From Cyclobacteriaceae bacterium (GTDB lineage Bacteria; Bacteroidota; Bacteroidia; Cytophagales; Cyclobacteriaceae): a stretch of 6,706 nucleotides of DNA. Numbering within the stretch: the first letter of the stretch is position 1; each line of letters starts with the position of its first letter. The DNA lies in NCBI GenBank assembly GCA_013140395.1, contig JABFSY010000238.1:1-6706 (forward strand), written 5' to 3'. The notes under the pieces are model-generated. The model ran no database searches. It saw only the letters and a program-made list of their open reading frames with translations, and had not been told where the DNA came from. The position numbers and the translations under genes were made by a program. Below, piece by piece: positions 1 to 6,252 of this stretch.

Positions 1-1
1 T

Positions 2-265
2 CTCTATTTGGCATTATTCAAAAGCTCGATTAATTTCACCTGGCTAGGTCTAACTCTTGCTCTACTAATTGCCCCGATAGCATTGTCCTATTTTATATCA
101 GAACCCGGAATTAACCGAAACGATATGATTTCGTTGTATATACAAAATAGCTCTGTCGCTAGCCGCTATTCTAAACAGGGGGAACTGATTCCCAGAACGG
201 CAGCCTGGATTTCTGTCGCTATTTTATTGTTAGCTTTCGTAAAAACGCAAACGAGAAAAAAATGA
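2..265 (+). CDS. Unrecognised integral membrane protein, C-terminal part (5' end outside window)
   Basis: The reading frame is open to the left edge (codons from position 2, no start needed), so this is probably the last 87 codons of a longer gene. A TTG at 8 could serve as a start, but nothing supports it. Two hydrophobic stretches are visible, 'WLGLTLALLIAPIALSYF' near the beginning and 'TAAWISVAILLLAFV' near the end. Between them is a polar loop of about 35 residues, and the protein ends in a basic tail (KTQTRKK), as expected for a positive cytoplasmic end. Its TGA overlaps the ATG of the following phosphatase gene in an ATGA arrangement, so the two are very likely co-transcribed and translationally coupled. 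I do not recognise the family. The visible part has no catalytic motif, so no function is assigned. Confidence 0.6.
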   Translation, partial: LYLALFKSSINFTWLGLTLALLIAPIALSYFISEPGINRNDMISLYIQNSSVASRYSKQGELIPRTAAWISVAILLLAFVKTQTRKK

Positions 266-1050
266 ATCTACTATCAGTTGAAAAGCAAGTAACACAACTT
301 TGCAAAGAAGTAGGCAATTTCATACGCGCTGAAAATGAAAATTTCGATCGAGCCAGAATCGAGCAAAAGGGTAGCTTTAGCAATCTGGTCTCGTACGTTG
401 ACAAAGAAGCTGAATTCAGACTTGTTCAACGATTGTCAGAAATCATTCCGGGTGCGGGCTTTATTGCTGAGGAGGGGACTGATTCAGAAGGGACAAATGA
501 GTACAAGTGGATTGTAGACCCATTAGACGGCACAACAAACTTTCTTCACGGCCTTCCTATCTTCGCCATTAGCATCGGGCTTACCCGTAGAGATCAAACA
601 GTATTGGGTGTTGTGTATGAGGTTAGCCATCAGGAATGCTTTCATGCCATTGAGGGTGGTAAAGCGTATTGTAACGAAAAAGAAATTCACGTTTCCAACG
701 TGCAGTCTTTAAATGAAAGCCTTTTGGCAACTGGTTTTCCATACTACCACACCGACAAAAAAGAAAACTATTTAGAGATCATTCGCATATTTTTAGAGCA
801 GACACACGGAATCCGAAGACTTGGTAGCGCAGCCATCGACCTTGCCTATGTTGCCTGTGGTCGAATGGAAGGGTTCTTTGAATACAATCTCAAACCTTGG
901 GACGTAGCCGGTGGAGCTTTCATACTTCAGCAAGCGGGCGGAAAGGTTACAGATTTTTCCGGGGGAAATAATTTCCTGTTTGGGGGAGAGTTGTGTGCTG
1001 CAGGAGGTGTCCATGCTGAGATGTTGAAGGTGATTCAGGAGAAGTGGTAA
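262..1050 (+). CDS. suhB: Inositol monophosphatase family protein (SuhB-like)
   Basis: A 262-residue protein of normal length for the Mg2+-dependent IMPase family, which removes phosphate from myo-inositol 1-phosphate and related sugar phosphates in the cytoplasm. The metal-site motifs are complete. K36 precedes the 'NLVSYVD' segment (41-47). E70-E71 in 'FIAEEG' supply the first metal ligand. 'WIVDPLDGTTNF' (83-94) gives D86, L88 and D89 and is the family signature. 'KPWDVAGG' (211-218) gives the late ligand D214. DGTTNF favours an IMPase/SuhB over CysQ (DGTKEF type) or HisN (DGTRSF type). The true substrate is not readable from sequence. In E. coli SuhB also acts in rRNA transcription antitermination; whether that applies here is unknown. 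The start is the ATG overlapping the upstream stop (ATGA); no separate promoter or clear Shine-Dalgarno is seen, which fits translational coupling. Family assignment is very secure; the symbol follows the nearest named homologue. Confidence 0.93.
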   Translation: MNLLSVEKQVTQLCKEVGNFIRAENENFDRARIEQKGSFSNLVSYVDKEAEFRLVQRLSEIIPGAGFIAEEGTDSEGTNEYKWIVDPLDGTTNFLHGLPIFAISIGLTRRDQTVLGVVYEVSHQECFHAIEGGKAYCNEKEIHVSNVQSLNESLLATGFPYYHTDKKENYLEIIRIFLEQTHGIRRLGSAAIDLAYVACGRMEGFFEYNLKPWDVAGGAFILQQAGGKVTDFSGGNNFLFGGELCAAGGVHAEMLKVIQEKW

Positions 1051-1054
1051 ATCA

Positions 1055-1091
1055 TAAAAAAGAAACTCCTCAGCATTAAATGCTAAGGAGT
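1055..1091 (-). terminator. Rho-independent terminator of the permease gene
   Basis: Arms 1065-1076 and 1080-1091 form a 12-bp stem with one C/A mismatch and a 3-nt loop (1077-1079). Read on the minus strand the hairpin is followed by a T-rich run (complement of 1055-1064, TTTCTTTTTT type), as expected for a terminator of the permease gene ending at 1114. On the plus strand the stem is followed by CATTCG without a T tract. The hairpin could still slow transcription coming out of suhB, but it is not a canonical plus-strand terminator. Confidence 0.8.
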
Positions 1092-1113
1092 CATTCGAAA
1101 TTGCATTTCAGAA

Positions 1114-3525
1114 TTATTCTGATCGTAGGGAAATAGACGGGTTTGCCAAAGCCGCCCGTAACGAACGATAGCCGACAGTTGCAATGGCGATTATAAAAAT
1201 AACAGCCAGTGCCAGGGCAAAGATGAATGGGCTCATTTCGATTTTGTATTGAAAGCTATCTAGCCAGTTGTTCATGACAATCCAACCCACTGGTGCTGAC
1301 AGTGCAAATCCAATCAATATCAACACTATGTACTCCCTGGAGAAAAGAAACAAGATGCTCTGCACAGAGGCACCCAGTACTTTGCGCACACCCACTTCTT
1401 TTGTTTTTTGATTGGCCATAAAAGTGGCCAGTCCAAACAACCCCAAACACCCAATGAAAATCGCGATGAATGTGAAAACAGTAATGAGCGTTGACATTCG
1501 TTTTTCCCCTTCATAGAACTCACGAACTTCTTCATCTAAAAACTTATAAGAGAAAATGTGATTGGGATAAGCAGCCTCCCACTTCTGTTGCACTTGCTTG
1601 ATAGACTCTTGAAAATCCTTCAAATTAACTTTTAGCGAAATAGTAGAGTAGTTCCGTATGCGATTATACAAAACGGTTGCCTCAATCGGTTCGTGCAATG
1701 ACATGGTATGAAAATTTTGCACCACTCCAACAATCGGGAGAGATTGTGGTCGCCCTCCCATTTTTATCCGCTGCCCAACAATATCGGCAGGATTCGCAAA
1801 CCCCGTTAGCTGAGCCAATTTCTCATTTACAATAAAACCCTGTGCTGTATCGAGATCCAGAACATTAGAACCGGCTATCAACTTCAATCCATACAAGTCC
1901 ACATAGTTGCCATCCACCATCTTCAACTGCGTATCATAGCCGTCCTCTTTTCCTTCGATGTTAAAATTAGTGGCCGATACACTGCCCGAAGAGGGAGGGA
2001 AATTACAAAGGCTCGCCTTCTCAATGCCTGGCAATTTTGTTACTTCATCTCGAAAGGTGCGCATCTTGCTGGTTCCGTCAGCAAATCCACCGCGTACATT
2101 CTCAGGAATCGGAATGTTCACGATCGCTTCTCTGCTAAAACCCAGATCTTTGTTGTTGAGGTAGTTGGTCTGCATCAATATCACAATGGTGCCAATCAAA
2201 GCGATCTGCGAAATCCAAAACTGAACGACTACCAGCGCCCTTCTAAGGTAAAAACCAGATGATCCCCTATTGTTGATTTGATTTTTGATCGCAAAGGCTG
2301 GCTTGAAGCCGGAAACAACAAGCGATGGATAAAGCCCCGCCAAAAAAGAAACAAACACCGCAACACACAGCATAAAGAGCCACATTGTCCCATCTGTAAA
2401 ATCAATAGATAGTTGCTTTTTCAAAAAGGTGTTTAAAAAGATAAGTGAGAATTGAGCGATGCACACTGCCAAGAGAATAGAAACAAGTGTAATTAAAGCC
2501 GATTCTCCTAAAAACTGAACGATCAACTGGCCGCGAGAACTGCCAAGTGTTTTGCGAATCCCCACTTCCTTTGAACGCTTGATGGCTTCAGCGGTAACTA
2601 AGTTAATGAAGTTAATGCAGGCTGTAATAATCAAAAAAATCGCGATCACTGACATCACCATGATCTGACTAAAGCTGACCGTGCTATAATTGTAGTTGGT
2701 ATATTTCTCGTCATGATGAATGCTAGCCAATGTTTGAGCGTGGAAAGCAACATGGTCTTTGTTTTCTTCGCCACGGTGCTTCTTGTAAAAATCCGGAAAT
2801 CGTTTTTCAACCTGATCGATCGAAACACCCTCCTTCAATAGAAAATAACAATGCTCATCACTCCAAATACTGCCCCAGCCAGCTTCGTCTTTTTCCTTTT
2901 TTATCGTGATGTACGAAAGCATCACGTGAAACGGAAAGTCGGTATTCTCCGGGTAATCTTCCATGATCGCTGTTACTTTGTATTCCTTTCCTTCAAAATC
3001 GAGCACCTCACCAACGGCATCTTCTTTCCCAAAATAATTGATAGCCGCTTTCTTTGAAACAATAGCTTCATTGGGCCCTGCCAGTGGATTATTCACATCT
3101 CCGCTTGTTATTTTCCGGTCAAAGATTTTGAAGAAACTCGGTTGAGTAAAAACCACATTGTTGTCATCGGCAAATTTTTTCGGCTCGCCTTGTTTTTGAG
3201 GTATCGTTATCAAACTGCCACTGCCACGAAAAGAAGTGAACACCACCTCCTCTGCTTCAGGAAAATCCCCCATGAACGCTTCCCACAAAACGGGTGGCAC
3301 CCCGGAAGAATAGTTCTTCCCATTGTTTCCATCGGCCTCCATCACAATACGGTAAATCCGATTAAACTTAGAATGGAACCGATCATAGCTCGTTTGATTT
3401 CTAATCAGCAAAAACAAAATCAGACTGGTAGCAATGCCCAGCGTAAGCCCCGAAACATTGATAAGGGTACTGCCTTTAGATCTCCAAAGGTTTCGAACTG
3501 CGGTGGTGAAATAGTTTTTAAGCAT
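1114..3525 (-). CDS. ABC transporter permease, two-module MacB/FtsX type
   Basis: An 803-residue inner-membrane protein with a duplicated layout. It has a short cytoplasmic start (NYFTTAVRNLWRSKG), a first membrane span (about 20-42), a large extracytoplasmic MacB-type domain (about 45-283) and three spans of a first FtsX module (about 286-312, 341-365, 381-403). A fourth span follows (about 429-452), then a second extracytoplasmic domain (about 455-675) and a second FtsX module (about 679-703, 730-752, 765-785). The cytoplasmic coupling motif occurs twice, 'KEVGIRKTLGSS' (319-330) and 'KEVGVRKVLGAS' (709-720), and the tail 'NPSISLRSE' is typical of Bacteroidota members. Such proteins pair with a separate MacB/LolD-like ATPase and export or mechanically act on envelope substrates; the substrate is unknown. 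No ATPase gene lies in the window. I chose the ATG at 3525 because the family begins 'MLKNYF..A.RNL'. The open frame continues to a TTG at 3609, but those 28 residues look non-homologous. Confidence 0.92.
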   Translation of the reverse strand: MLKNYFTTAVRNLWRSKGSTLINVSGLTLGIATSLILFLLIRNQTSYDRFHSKFNRIYRIVMEADGNNGKNYSSGVPPVLWEAFMGDFPEAEEVVFTSFRGSGSLITIPQKQGEPKKFADDNNVVFTQPSFFKIFDRKITSGDVNNPLAGPNEAIVSKKAAINYFGKEDAVGEVLDFEGKEYKVTAIMEDYPENTDFPFHVMLSYITIKKEKDEAGWGSIWSDEHCYFLLKEGVSIDQVEKRFPDFYKKHRGEENKDHVAFHAQTLASIHHDEKYTNYNYSTVSFSQIMVMSVIAIFLIITACINFINLVTAEAIKRSKEVGIRKTLGSSRGQLIVQFLGESALITLVSILLAVCIAQFSLIFLNTFLKKQLSIDFTDGTMWLFMLCVAVFVSFLAGLYPSLVVSGFKPAFAIKNQINNRGSSGFYLRRALVVVQFWISQIALIGTIVILMQTNYLNNKDLGFSREAIVNIPIPENVRGGFADGTSKMRTFRDEVTKLPGIEKASLCNFPPSSGSVSATNFNIEGKEDGYDTQLKMVDGNYVDLYGLKLIAGSNVLDLDTAQGFIVNEKLAQLTGFANPADIVGQRIKMGGRPQSLPIVGVVQNFHTMSLHEPIEATVLYNRIRNYSTISLKVNLKDFQESIKQVQQKWEAAYPNHIFSYKFLDEEVREFYEGEKRMSTLITVFTFIAIFIGCLGLFGLATFMANQKTKEVGVRKVLGASVQSILFLFSREYIVLILIGFALSAPVGWIVMNNWLDSFQYKIEMSPFIFALALAVIFIIAIATVGYRSLRAALANPSISLRSE

Positions 3526-3531
3526 ACCTGT

Positions 3532-3540
3532 CAAATTATA
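3532..3540 (-). promoter_or_regulatory. Possible -7-like box of the permease gene (imperfect)
   Basis: On the minus strand the sequence TATAATTTG ends 6 nt before the permease ATG. It resembles the Bacteroidota -7 element TAnnTTTG but has one extra base between TA and TTTG, and no -33 element is evident. It could instead be chance AT-rich sequence. Kept as a weak call because similarly placed boxes occur at other starts in this window. Confidence 0.25.
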
Positions 3541-3652
3541 ACAATGATGTGGCGGTAATAAAAATAGTTCTACGGCCGCTGCGGAGTCACTTTTCAAGAT
3601 CAGTGCCAACTAAAAATGGTCAAAATTGGGCGGGGTTAGCAATGTTTACTGA

Positions 3653-3724
3653 CAGGTGGCGTTCAAAATCGTTAGCTGACGTCCGAATATGGACGTTAAG
3701 GTATTGGGGCATTTGACGCCACTG
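3653..3724. repeat. Nested inverted repeat in the divergent intergenic region
   Basis: Outer arms: 3653-3667 (CAGGTGGCGTTCAAA) and 3712-3724 (TTTGACGCCACTG). These pair over 13 positions with two single-base bulges in the left arm. Inside the 44-nt spacer is a second, perfect 6-bp inverted repeat, ACGTCC (3679-3684) and GGACGT (3691-3696), around GAATAT. It lies upstream of both the permease gene (minus) and the Cys-rich membrane protein gene (plus). It may be an operator pair, a cruciform, or a structured leader of the permease transcript. Neither side has a T tract, so it is not an intrinsic terminator. The complementarity is seen directly; the function is unknown. Confidence 0.55.
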
Positions 3725-3749
3725 ACTATTAGGATATCGACCAACTTAC

Positions 3750-3757
3750 TACCTTTG
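3750..3757 (+). promoter_or_regulatory. Exact TAnnTTTG -7 promoter box of the Cys-rich membrane protein gene
   Basis: TACCTTTG matches the Bacteroidota sigma-A -7 consensus TAnnTTTG exactly and ends 3 nt before the ATG at 3761. No clear TTG/TTTG -33 element is found about 19-21 nt upstream. If used, transcription would start at or within a few bases of the ATG, giving a leaderless or nearly leaderless mRNA. Confidence 0.5.
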
Positions 3758-3760
3758 TAT

Positions 3761-3916
3761 ATGCAAGGAATTCTAATCGCACTTGTTTTTTTAGGAGCTG
3801 CCTTTTATTTGGGTAGGATGGTCTTCCGTTCATTCCAGACAAAAAATGAATGCTCCAGCGGTTGTGCCAAATGTGGCGCTGCTGATTTGGAAAAAGTTAA
3901 AAAAACTCTGGGCTAA
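3761..3916 (+). CDS. Small single-span Cys-rich membrane protein (FeoB-associated type)
   Basis: A 51-residue protein with one N-terminal membrane span (about 3-22, ILIALVFLGAAFYLGRMV). A short basic linker follows, then a cytoplasm-facing tail with C31, C35 and C38 in 'CSSGCAKCGA' and a lysine-rich end. This pattern fits the 'FeoB-associated Cys-rich membrane protein' family, small proteins often encoded near the ferrous iron transporter FeoB and suspected to bind iron or another metal. No feoA or feoB is visible here, so any link to iron is inference from the family. An in-frame ATG at 3689 would add 24 residues that do not resemble the family and would overlap the inverted repeat and the -7 box. 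The ATG at 3761 is therefore preferred. The stop codon lies one base from that of the convergent radical SAM gene, with no terminator between them. Confidence 0.75.
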   Translation: MQGILIALVFLGAAFYLGRMVFRSFQTKNECSSGCAKCGAADLEKVKKTLG

Positions 3917-3917
3917 C

Positions 3918-4940
3918 TTACGCCCACACCTTTGTTCCTTCCGTACAATTACGACACATCTCAATTTCATTCCTTGACTTAAGCAAGGAAGCCCGAAAAT
4001 CATTGTACTTCTCGCCTGTCCATATCTCTTCAAAAGATTGCTGGTTCAAATCACCCAACACATAATGGGCATCTTTGTCAAAGCAGCAAGGAACTACTTT
4101 ACCATCCCACGTGACTACGCAACTGTGCCACATTTTCCAGCAATGATCTAGCAGATCATTCTTTATTTCATATTTGCCTTCTTTCGTTTTTTTGTAGCGA
4201 GAGTAACGATCTATTGTTGGCATCAATTCCGATCCATTTTCATAATCGTAGATCTGTGCGGTTTTGAATGCCACTTCATCCACACCCAATTGCTTGGCCA
4301 ATAAATTCACTTCTCCAATTTGATGCTCGTTAGGCTTGACCACCAAAAATTGAAATATGACATGTGGCGTTTTTGATTTCAGCTCACGCTTCCATTTGAC
4401 AATATTCTTGGTTCCCTCAATCACCTTATCCAACTTTCCCCCCACCCGATACGATTCGTACGTTTCTTGAGATGTACCATCAATAGAAATGATCAATCGA
4501 TCCAATCCGGATTGCACAGTCTTCTTGGCTGCTTCATCACTTAAATAATGAGCATTGGTAGAGGTGGCCGTATAAATTCCTTTACGAGAAGCGTAACTGA
4601 CCATTTCTAATAAAGCCGGGTGCAAATATGGCTCGCCTTGAAAATAAAAAATCAAATATGAAAGCGTAGGAGCAAGTTGATCAATGGCAGATTGAAACAA
4701 TTCTTGCTTCAGCATTCCTGTTGGTCTTGTAAAAGAGCGCAAACCACTTGGGCATTCAGGGCAACGAAGGTTACAAGAAGTGGTTGGTTCGATCGATATG
4801 CTAATCGGCAATCCCGTATGATGGGGCTTAGCTGAAATACGAGAACCATAATAACTGGAAAGCACCTTAGTGGCATTCCAGGCACGGCCAGGCGTAAGCT
4901 TAGAAACAAAGTTTAGGGTATCTTTCAGATTTCGATTCAC
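3918..4940 (-). CDS. Radical SAM protein with C-terminal SPASM domain
   Basis: A 340-residue protein counted from the GTG at 4940. 'SCNLRCPECPSG' carries the CxxxCxxC motif (C56, C60, C63) that holds the 4Fe-4S cluster used to cleave S-adenosylmethionine. 'FQGEPYLHP' (101-109) holds the GEP-type SAM contact, and 'LIISIDGTSQETY' (149-161) is a typical TIM-barrel strand. The C-terminal Cys set (C267, C274, C285, C286, C329, C332, with 'WDGKVVPCC') fits a SPASM domain with auxiliary iron-sulfur cluster(s). SPASM enzymes modify peptides, proteins or carbohydrates; no precursor peptide, glycan cluster or partner enzyme lies beside it, so the substrate is unknown. The frame stays open to another GTG at 5015, which would add 25 residues (365 in all) and leave only 29 bp to the divergent gene. 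I prefer 4940 because the extension looks unlike the family and a TAnnTTTG box lies just before this start. The family call is very firm; the start is not. Confidence 0.9.
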   Translation of the reverse strand: MNRNLKDTLNFVSKLTPGRAWNATKVLSSYYGSRISAKPHHTGLPISISIEPTTSCNLRCPECPSGLRSFTRPTGMLKQELFQSAIDQLAPTLSYLIFYFQGEPYLHPALLEMVSYASRKGIYTATSTNAHYLSDEAAKKTVQSGLDRLIISIDGTSQETYESYRVGGKLDKVIEGTKNIVKWKRELKSKTPHVIFQFLVVKPNEHQIGEVNLLAKQLGVDEVAFKTAQIYDYENGSELMPTIDRYSRYKKTKEGKYEIKNDLLDHCWKMWHSCVVTWDGKVVPCCFDKDAHYVLGDLNQQSFEEIWTGEKYNDFRASLLKSRNEIEMCRNCTEGTKVWA

Positions 4941-4946
4941 TCGCAC

Positions 4947-4954
4947 CAAAATTA
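4947..4954 (-). promoter_or_regulatory. TAnnTTTG -7 box near the preferred radical SAM start
   Basis: On the minus strand TAATTTTG matches TAnnTTTG exactly and ends 6 nt before the GTG at 4940; another GTG, at 4946, abuts it directly. No good -33 element is seen. If the gene instead starts at 5015 this box lies inside the coding region and may be chance. Confidence 0.35.
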
Positions 4955-5032
4955 CCTTTTCGTTTGCGATTGTTTTACCTTTCGGGGGAAATAAAATGAA
5001 TTGGAAATCAGTCACTCGCTCCTAGTAACCCA

Positions 5033-5040
5033 TACGTTTA
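5033..5040 (+). promoter_or_regulatory. Possible -7-like box of the DUF4105 gene
   Basis: TACGTTTA matches TAnnTTTG except for the last base and ends 4 nt before the ATG at 5045. No convincing -33 element is present. The call is weak and rests mainly on its position close to the start codon. Confidence 0.25.
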
Positions 5041-5044
5041 AGAA

Positions 5045-6202
5045 ATGAGAAATCAACTCCTACTTGTCTTTTGCCTCTTATTTTCAGTCAGTCGGGCACA
5101 AACAATACTCTCTCCCCAGGCTGAAATCTCCATCATCACCTGCGGCCCCTATCAGGGTGAGTTGTATTCTGCATTCGGTCATAGCGCCATTCGTGTCATA
5201 GATCCAGTACGCGGTTTTGATATCGCTTTTAATTACGGTGTATTCGATTTCAACCAACCTAACTTTTACCTTAATTTTACAAGAGGTTATCTGTATTACA
5301 AGTTGGGTGTTTATTCTTACCCGGATTTTCGTGATCACTACATTTCCTACAATCGTTATGTTCACGAACAGGCCTTGGCTTTAGATTCGGCTCAAAAGCA
5401 AAAGGTGTTTAGCTACCTGGAGAATAACTCGTTGCCAGAGAATCAGACCTATCGCTATGATTACTTTTATAACAATTGTGCGAGTAAAGTCCGTGATGTC
5501 TTTGTCGAGGTTTTTAAAGCGGAGATCAAGTTTGACAGCTCCTTCATTAAAACCAATTACACTATTCGCGACCTTACCGAAATCTATTTGAAGCAACAGC
5601 CTTGGGGCGATTTAGGTATCGATATCTGCTTGGGACTACCCATGGACAAAAAGGCGTCTGCTTATGACTATATGTTTCTGCCTGACTACATCGAATCCTC
5701 ATTCGACCGCGTAACGTTAAGTGGCTCACCCATTGTTAGCGAAAAGATATCTGTTTATGAGAGCTCGCCCGAAACAATTCCGTTTCATTGGTATCACCCT
5801 TGGATTGTCTTTGGATTGCTTTTTCTGGTTGCCGGCATTCTTTCGTACAGAGATTGGCAACGACAAAAGCTGAGCAAGTGGTTTGACGTAATACTGTTCG
5901 GGGCAGCCGGTATCGTTGGGTTATTACTTTTTATTCTTTGGGTGGCAACCGATCACAAGGCGGCAGCGAATAATTTCAATCTTGCATGGGCTTTCCCACT
6001 TCACTTGGTTGGTGCAATTGGTTTGCTAAAAAGAACTTCTCCAAAATGGATTTCTGGATACTTCACATTTGCTGCAATCATTTCAGCCCTTCTTCTTGGG
6101 TTTTGGACGCTATTGCCGCAAACACTCAATCCATTTCTATTTCCCGTGATTTTTATTATTCTAATGAGATCGCTGGTGATTGTTAAAGTCCAAAAGGTGT
6201 AA
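5045..6202 (+). CDS. DUF4105 (Lnb N-terminal periplasmic domain) protein with C-terminal membrane segments
   Basis: A 385-residue envelope protein. Residues 1-18 form a signal peptide with a likely cleavage after A18 (SRA|QT). The DUF4105-like domain (about 25-225) shows C33, 'AFGHSAIRV' (43-51, H46) and 'YDYFYNNCASKVRDVF' (138-153, C145). About five membrane spans follow, near 252-267, 281-301, 313-329, 338-357 and 363-380, with the conserved-looking stretch 'TDHKAAANNFNLAWAFPLHL' before the third. The His-then-NNC order resembles permuted NlpC/P60-like or LRAT-like thiol hydrolases, so an enzymatic role in the periplasm is possible; this is inference, and the substrate is unknown. The name of the family comes from lacto-N-biosidase-associated proteins, but no glycosidase gene is next to it. 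It is divergent from the radical SAM gene and followed by its own strong terminator, so it is probably transcribed alone. The ATG at 5045 is supported by the signal peptide that begins there. Confidence 0.85.
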   Translation: MRNQLLLVFCLLFSVSRAQTILSPQAEISIITCGPYQGELYSAFGHSAIRVIDPVRGFDIAFNYGVFDFNQPNFYLNFTRGYLYYKLGVYSYPDFRDHYISYNRYVHEQALALDSAQKQKVFSYLENNSLPENQTYRYDYFYNNCASKVRDVFVEVFKAEIKFDSSFIKTNYTIRDLTEIYLKQQPWGDLGIDICLGLPMDKKASAYDYMFLPDYIESSFDRVTLSGSPIVSEKISVYESSPETIPFHWYHPWIVFGLLFLVAGILSYRDWQRQKLSKWFDVILFGAAGIVGLLLFILWVATDHKAAANNFNLAWAFPLHLVGAIGLLKRTSPKWISGYFTFAAIISALLLGFWTLLPQTLNPFLFPVIFIILMRSLVIVKVQKV

Positions 6203-6236
6203 AATAAAAAAGCTCCGGTTTACCGGAGCTTTTTGT
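6203..6236. terminator. Bidirectional Rho-independent terminator
   Basis: GCTCCGG (6212-6218) and CCGGAGC (6223-6229) pair perfectly around a TTTA loop. Flanking A (6207-6211) and T (6230-6234) runs extend the stem to 12 bp. The T run follows the hairpin on plus, and the A-rich run 6201-6211 gives a T tract on minus. It thus serves both the DUF4105 gene ending at 6202 and the convergent gene ending at 6253. Confidence 0.92.
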
Positions 6237-6252
6237 ATAATTGAAAACCTAT

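Noticed and set aside
1096..1109. Small inverted repeat GAAAT/ATTTC between the terminator and the permease stop
   Set aside because: Five-base AT-rich arms are common by chance, and the strong hairpin next to it already explains termination.
3142..3558. 138-codon plus-strand open frame opposite the permease gene
   Set aside because: It lies entirely, or almost so, antisense to a firmly identified permease. Its translation is rich in His, Arg and Lys with no domain pattern, typical of a shadow frame.
3526..3609. Extension of the permease by 28 residues to a TTG start at 3609
   Set aside because: The extra residues do not resemble a permease N-terminus, whereas the ATG at 3525 begins the usual 'MLKNYF..A.RNL' pattern. 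The open frame alone is weak evidence.
3679..3696. ACGTCC/GGACGT as a terminator hairpin
   Set aside because: The stem is only 6 bp and no T tract follows on either strand, so it is kept only as part of the nested inverted repeat.
3689..3760. Longer 75-residue form of the Cys-rich membrane protein from the ATG at 3689
   Set aside because: The added 24 residues are unlike the family, and the region holds the inverted repeat and the -7 box, so it is more likely regulatory.
5084..5365. 93-codon minus-strand open frame opposite the DUF4105 gene
   Set aside because: It is antisense to a clear signal peptide and conserved domain; its repetitive Ile/Val/Thr composition is what the complementary strand would give by chance.
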